Shown: piece after piece, positions 7,135 to 8,977 of the stretch
Numbering within the stretch: position 1 is the stretch's first letter
How the letters are laid out: every line of letters begins with the position of its first letter
Assembly: GCA_009839585.1 (NCBI GenBank)
Contig: VXPI01000291.1
Coordinates: 1-8,977 of the forward strand
Direction of reading: 5' to 3'
From: Gammaproteobacteria bacterium
GTDB lineage: Bacteria > Pseudomonadota > Gammaproteobacteria > Arenicellales > Poriferihabitantaceae
DNA: 8,977 nt
Notes under the pieces: generated by a model
Seen by the model: the letters and a program-made list of their open reading frames with translations, nothing else
The model's database searches: none
Told to the model about the DNA's origin: nothing
Position numbers and translations under genes: made by a program

Positions 7135-8670
7135 TCAGTCAAACAACTTGGCGACCGCTTTTGCCGAGACGTTTCCAAGTTCCTTCGGCTCAAGCTTGTG
7201 AAGTCCTCCACCATAGACTCGCCCTTCACCGAGCATTGTCTGGGGGCTGATTTTATTAAGCATTTTCCATACCTGACGTTTCAGTACAGAATTGTCCTGC
7301 AACGCACACCTGAAAGACTCCTTCGGATACAGCATCAGATACACGTTTGCGGCCGTAGCTTTGGAGTTGTTCAATATGAAACGAAAGGGCCTGCCGCTTT
7401 TGCTATCGCTTCGTCCAAGATAAGTGCAGACGAATGGTGCTGGCGGGCGTATTTCCTGCGTATACCAAAGTTTTCGGTGTCGGCAGATGTACCGATCATT
7501 GATGCCTTGTACTCTGCCTTCCTCAAGGTAGGCCCACAGACTCGGATAGTGTTCCATGATCTCATCTTCATTCCATGGCGGATCAAGAAGGAACAGGCGC
7601 CTCTCCAGCAGAGGATTTCCCTTCCTATCCCCCTGGATCTCGTCAACCGGTAGGTATCGTGGACTGGGCAGTATTGGCCTGAATGCCTTCATGGGCAATT
7701 CACGCTGTGCAATCTCTTGATCAGTCAGGATGAAATAGCCATTGTTGCCAGTCACCAGCCCCCTCTTGATCCGGAAAATATCTCCCAGCACCGGTCCATT
7801 GCTTACTATATGGTTCTTCTCCTTGGGATAGCGTGTCCATTTTGAATCCCTCTGCAGGACATCGCTTGGAACAAGACGATCCAACGCCGGACGTTCCAGG
7901 GTGCCGCCATAAGTAAATCTCACCTTATGTTCTGTGAGGGGGATTTCATTGCGCAACCACACCACGGCCGATGATACAAGTGCATCACTGAACTGCATAT
8001 CGTTTGGGTCGAAACGGTGAATGTGCAGCAAGGTCACTTTGTCCAGCAGATAGCGTTTCACTGCTCTCCCATAATTTACATCCATGAATTCGCTCGGAAT
8101 CAGCCATCCTGCCAGTCCTCCTTTCGACATCCACGCATGACTCAGGCCCAGAAAGTAACAGTACAATCCGGCCAGTCCGTTTATTTCCGTACCTGAAGCA
8201 GCGAGGGTACGCTCTTGCAACTGCTTTTTCCACTCGCTGGTCATATGATGGTGGCGTACATAAGGTGGATTGCAGACAAGCAGGTTGAACTTGCCAAGGG
8301 GACCCGGCACCTTGGCTTGTGTAAAGTCTTCCAAACGCATATCCAACCCAGTTCTGTTCCATAACATGGCCGCCGGGTCTCCGTAATGCGGGTCGACCTC
8401 ATACCCGACAGCACGGTCAATACAGGCATTTGGAAAGACATTCAGAAATGCGGAGTAAAACGAACCCGTCCCGATAGCTGGGTCCACGAAGCGCACACTC
8501 TCTTCCTCACCGAGCAATGCCTTGGCACAACGCAAAATCTCTTCAGCCAATACTGTCGGGGTCGCAAACTGGCCCATTCGATTCCGTTCGTTCGCACTTT
8601 TTTGTGCATCAAGCCTGTCTTGAAGCTTCAGCCGCTCCGATTCCAGTTCCGCAATCATTCTTCTGAACAT
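7135..8670 (-). CDS. Type II DNA adenine-N6 methyltransferase of a XamI-like restriction-modification system
   Basis: This 511-residue protein has the gamma-type order of amino-methyltransferase motifs: motif X region GQFATP (33-38), SAM-binding motif I FVDPAIGTGSF (61-71), acidic motif II GYEVDP (89-94), and catalytic motif IV NPPY (134-137), which marks N6-adenine methylation. GGLAGWLIPSEF (184-195) fits a later structural motif. The C-terminal half (about 280-511), with LWYTQEIRPPAPF (401-413), resembles the target-recognition part of Eco57I/TaqI-type methylases. Residues 1-30 form a charged helix, possibly a short coiled coil. It protects host DNA from the endonuclease encoded just upstream. 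The ATG directly follows the endonuclease stop (TAG then ATG, no gap), so translation is probably coupled. No clear Shine-Dalgarno is visible. The GTCGAC target is inferred from the neighbour's similarity to XamI. Confidence 0.93.
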   Translation of the reverse strand: MFRRMIAELESERLKLQDRLDAQKSANERNRMGQFATPTVLAEEILRCAKALLGEEESVRFVDPAIGTGSFYSAFLNVFPNACIDRAVGYEVDPHYGDPAAMLWNRTGLDMRLEDFTQAKVPGPLGKFNLLVCNPPYVRHHHMTSEWKKQLQERTLAASGTEINGLAGLYCYFLGLSHAWMSKGGLAGWLIPSEFMDVNYGRAVKRYLLDKVTLLHIHRFDPNDMQFSDALVSSAVVWLRNEIPLTEHKVRFTYGGTLERPALDRLVPSDVLQRDSKWTRYPKEKNHIVSNGPVLGDIFRIKRGLVTGNNGYFILTDQEIAQRELPMKAFRPILPSPRYLPVDEIQGDRKGNPLLERRLFLLDPPWNEDEIMEHYPSLWAYLEEGRVQGINDRYICRHRKLWYTQEIRPPAPFVCTYLGRSDSKSGRPFRFILNNSKATAANVYLMLYPKESFRCALQDNSVLKRQVWKMLNKISPQTMLGEGRVYGGGLHKLEPKELGNVSAKAVAKLFD

Positions 8671-8977
8671 CTATAAACCAAACTGTTCGAGGTCGTCGAT
8701 ACGATGTTCCCAGACCCAGTCAATGCCTTCTGCGGCCTCGTATCCGAGATAGCCACTGTCAAAATATCCACACAGGAAAAGTACAAAGCGCACATTTTTT
8801 CCGTAAGTCTGGCGTAGCTGATTTACCTTGACAGCTTCTTCCTTTCGTCTCTTGTTGACGTTTGCGAAGTCTCCAGCCGACTTTGCCTCGATCAGCAGGG
8901 GAAGTTCGTCGGGTTTCGCTGATTTCGGCATGATTGCCACATCCACAGGAATATTAACCGGCCTACCGCTACTTTCC
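8671..8977 (-). CDS. XamI-like type II restriction endonuclease, C-terminal part (5' end outside window)
   Basis: The last 101 codons of a gene that enters from the right edge on the - strand. It is not a small intact gene: the frame stays open to the window edge, and the GTG near 8946 is an internal valine. Visible features are PVDVAIMP followed by LLIEAKSAGD, which gives the PD-(D/E)xK pattern D12...E30-A-K32 (numbering from the first visible codon), then NKRRKEEAVKV, FVLFLCGYFDSGYLGYEAAE and WVWEH. These match my recollection of the C-terminus of XamI-family endonucleases, which cut GTCGAC. It abuts the methyltransferase with no gap. Family membership is confident; cleavage specificity and whether the missing N-terminus is intact are not known. 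Confidence 0.88.
   Translation of the reverse strand, partial: ESSGRPVNIPVDVAIMPKSAKPDELPLLIEAKSAGDFANVNKRRKEEAVKVNQLRQTYGKNVRFVLFLCGYFDSGYLGYEAAEGIDWVWEHRIDDLEQFGL

Noticed and set aside
6988..7653. 221-codon + strand open frame
   Set aside because: From 7135 on it is antisense to the well-supported methyltransferase gene and shows no family motif. Only the first 50 or so codons (6988-7134) lie outside that gene; they are mentioned as a possible gene remnant but are not called.
8671..8946. Small 91-codon gene starting at GTG 8946
   Set aside because: The frame continues without a stop to the window edge with matching family sequence (GRPVNIPVDV), so this is the end of a longer endonuclease gene.

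Overview
The window looks like a chromosomal segment of a gammaproteobacterium of moderate GC content. This rests on the sucA-sucB-lpd gene order, the E. coli/Pseudomonas-like C-terminus of SucA, and an AlgC-type phosphohexomutase. The exact lineage cannot be read from the sequence. A bacterial ERG4/ERG24-type sterol reductase homologue recalls methanotrophs and some intracellular gammaproteobacteria, but it does not identify the organism.

Layout. Positions 2-5590 are all on the + strand: the last 31 codons of sucA (2-oxoglutarate dehydrogenase E1), sucB (E2 succinyltransferase, 154-1398), an lpd gene (E3 dihydrolipoyl dehydrogenase, 1414-2841), a polytopic membrane protein of the sterol C14/C24/C7 reductase family (2965-4170), and a phosphomannomutase/phosphoglucomutase of the AlgC type (4217-5590). 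SucA, SucB and Lpd form the 2-oxoglutarate dehydrogenase complex of the TCA cycle. The sucCD genes that often follow are absent from this position.

Positions 5633-8977 are on the - strand. Nearest the convergent junction is a 453-codon frame for an unrecognised alpha-helical-repeat (TPR-like) protein with one N-terminal hydrophobic segment. After a junction of about 140 bases with a perfect hairpin and a 10-bp tandem duplication comes a two-gene type II restriction-modification module. It consists of an N6-adenine DNA methyltransferase (7135-8670) and, immediately upstream of it, the C-terminal third or so of a XamI-like restriction endonuclease that runs off the window. By homology the expected target is GTCGAC.

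Most of the window is well-known biology. The points worth a second look are the sterol reductase homologue beside a TCA operon, the uncharacterised TPR protein with an ambiguous N-terminal extension, and the junction where the restriction-modification module meets the older chromosome. I did not find convincing evidence of an entirely new multi-gene system.
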